DNA of 5,200 bases from assembly GCA_027036755.1 (NCBI GenBank), contig JALWDV010000110.1, positions 1 through 5,200 of the forward strand, in the 5' to 3' direction. A program made the position numbers and the translations under genes. Positions 4,837-5,200 of this stretch are shown here, piece after piece; the stretch's first letter is position 1; each line of letters begins with the position of its first letter. Origin of the DNA: Anaerolineae bacterium (GTDB lineage Bacteria; Chloroflexota; Anaerolineae; J102). Below the pieces are notes generated by a model, which saw only the letters and a list, made by a program, of their open reading frames with translations, was not told the DNA's origin and ran no database searches.

Positions 4837-5200
4837 ATGCTTTCTCTTTCGGAACCGCATCCAATGGTCAACATCATGCGGCCGCCACTGAACGAAAACT
4901 GGCGGTATGATCATTCCTTTACCAGTTTAGGACTCACCCCAATCATTTCGGCCTTCGCGTACTATGGGCGCGATGAACCGTCATGGTGGCCAGCCCTGAT
5001 CGAAATTGGACACGTCCTTGTTTTTTGCTTAAAATATCATCGTGCCTCACCCAATGCGTTGCCACCGACGCACCGACGCGCGGTGAAACAGGTCTTGTTT
5101 TGTAAACAGGCCACAGCGAAAAAATGCCTGATGAAGCAACGTTGGCCATTTATGCCAACCCACATCATGCGTAAAACGTCAAACGTCAGGCCGTTATCGC
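4837..5200 (+). CDS. Unidentified open frame running off the window (doubtful)
   Basis: This frame is open from 4813 to the window edge without a stop, with ATG codons at 4837 and 4864. It would encode at least 121 residues from 4837. The middle part looks protein-like, with TSLGLTPIISAFAYYGRDEP followed by SWWPALIEIGHVLVFCL, a possible amphipathic or membrane-associated stretch. I do not recognise the family. Against it: no ribosome site precedes either ATG, third-position GC is not clearly raised, and the last codons run through the ACGTCAA repeat (5170-5190), which is normally intergenic. It may be a decayed gene fragment or a chance open frame. Confidence 0.25.
   Translation, partial: MLSLSEPHPMVNIMRPPLNENWRYDHSFTSLGLTPIISAFAYYGRDEPSWWPALIEIGHVLVFCLKYHRASPNALPPTHRRAVKQVLFCKQATAKKCLMKQRWPFMPTHIMRKTSNVRPLS
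5170..5190. repeat. Second ACGTCAA/ACGTAAA repeat cluster
   Basis: CGTAAAACGTC is followed by AAACGTC, and includes an exact copy of CGTCAAACGT at 5177-5186. It repeats the unit found at 4731-4762 in the same orientation, about 430 bp away. Confidence 0.6.

Noticed and set aside
4855..4881. CCGCAT/ATGCGG inverted repeat as an operator
   Set aside because: A 6-bp arm with a 15-nt gap and no adjacent promoter is not distinguishable from chance.
5064..5079. Tandem ACCGACGC octamer
   Set aside because: Only two units, short enough to be chance.
4943..5149. Minus-strand 68-codon frame near the window end
   Set aside because: No ribosome site or recognisable motif, and it overlaps a longer opposite-strand open frame of more protein-like composition.

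Overview
The window comes from a high-GC bacterium. Three long ordinary genes fill the first 4.0 kb, and the last 1.2 kb is accessory or repeat DNA with lower GC and no intact recognisable gene. A duplicated-ATPase ECF transporter beside a MenA-like prenyltransferase, a Pro/Ala/Thr-rich membrane-anchored partner, weak Shine-Dalgarno sites, and intergenic ACGCAGA and ACGTCAA repeats would fit a Chloroflexi-type (Anaerolineae/Caldilineae-like) genome. That assignment is inference from gene style, not proof.

Layout: (1) 1-204 is the 3' end of a gene for a surface protein with a low-complexity stalk and a C-terminal membrane anchor. (2) 217-1305 encodes EcfT, the transmembrane energy-coupling subunit. 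(3) 1307-2941 encodes a single-chain double ATPase (EcfA-EcfA'). These three are on the plus strand with gaps of 12 and 1 nt, so they look like one operon for vitamin or metal-ion uptake. The substrate-binding S component is not in the window, so the substrate is unknown. (4) 2951-4006, minus strand, encodes a UbiA-superfamily prenyltransferase of MenA type, convergent with the ATPase gene and only 9 nt from it.

From 4007 on the DNA changes character. There is a short ACGCAGA repeat cluster (4042-4088). Next comes a roughly 210-bp element (4098-4307) bounded by inverted copies of a 22-mer and packed with hairpins. Two of those hairpins share the same loop but have different, still fully complementary stems. 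Nine bases later a third copy of the 22-mer (4317-4338) begins what looks like the left end of a degraded insertion sequence, whose transposase N-terminus (about 4404-4726) resembles the ISKra4 family. This suggests that the 210-bp element is a MITE-like derivative using the ends of that insertion sequence. The remainder (4727-5200) has ACGTCAA/ACGTAAA repeats on both sides of a stretch with an unidentified open frame that runs off the window.

I found no CRISPR array, tRNA, rRNA, defence system or wholly new gene system. The most interesting material is the nested mobile and hairpin repeat region at 4098-4338.
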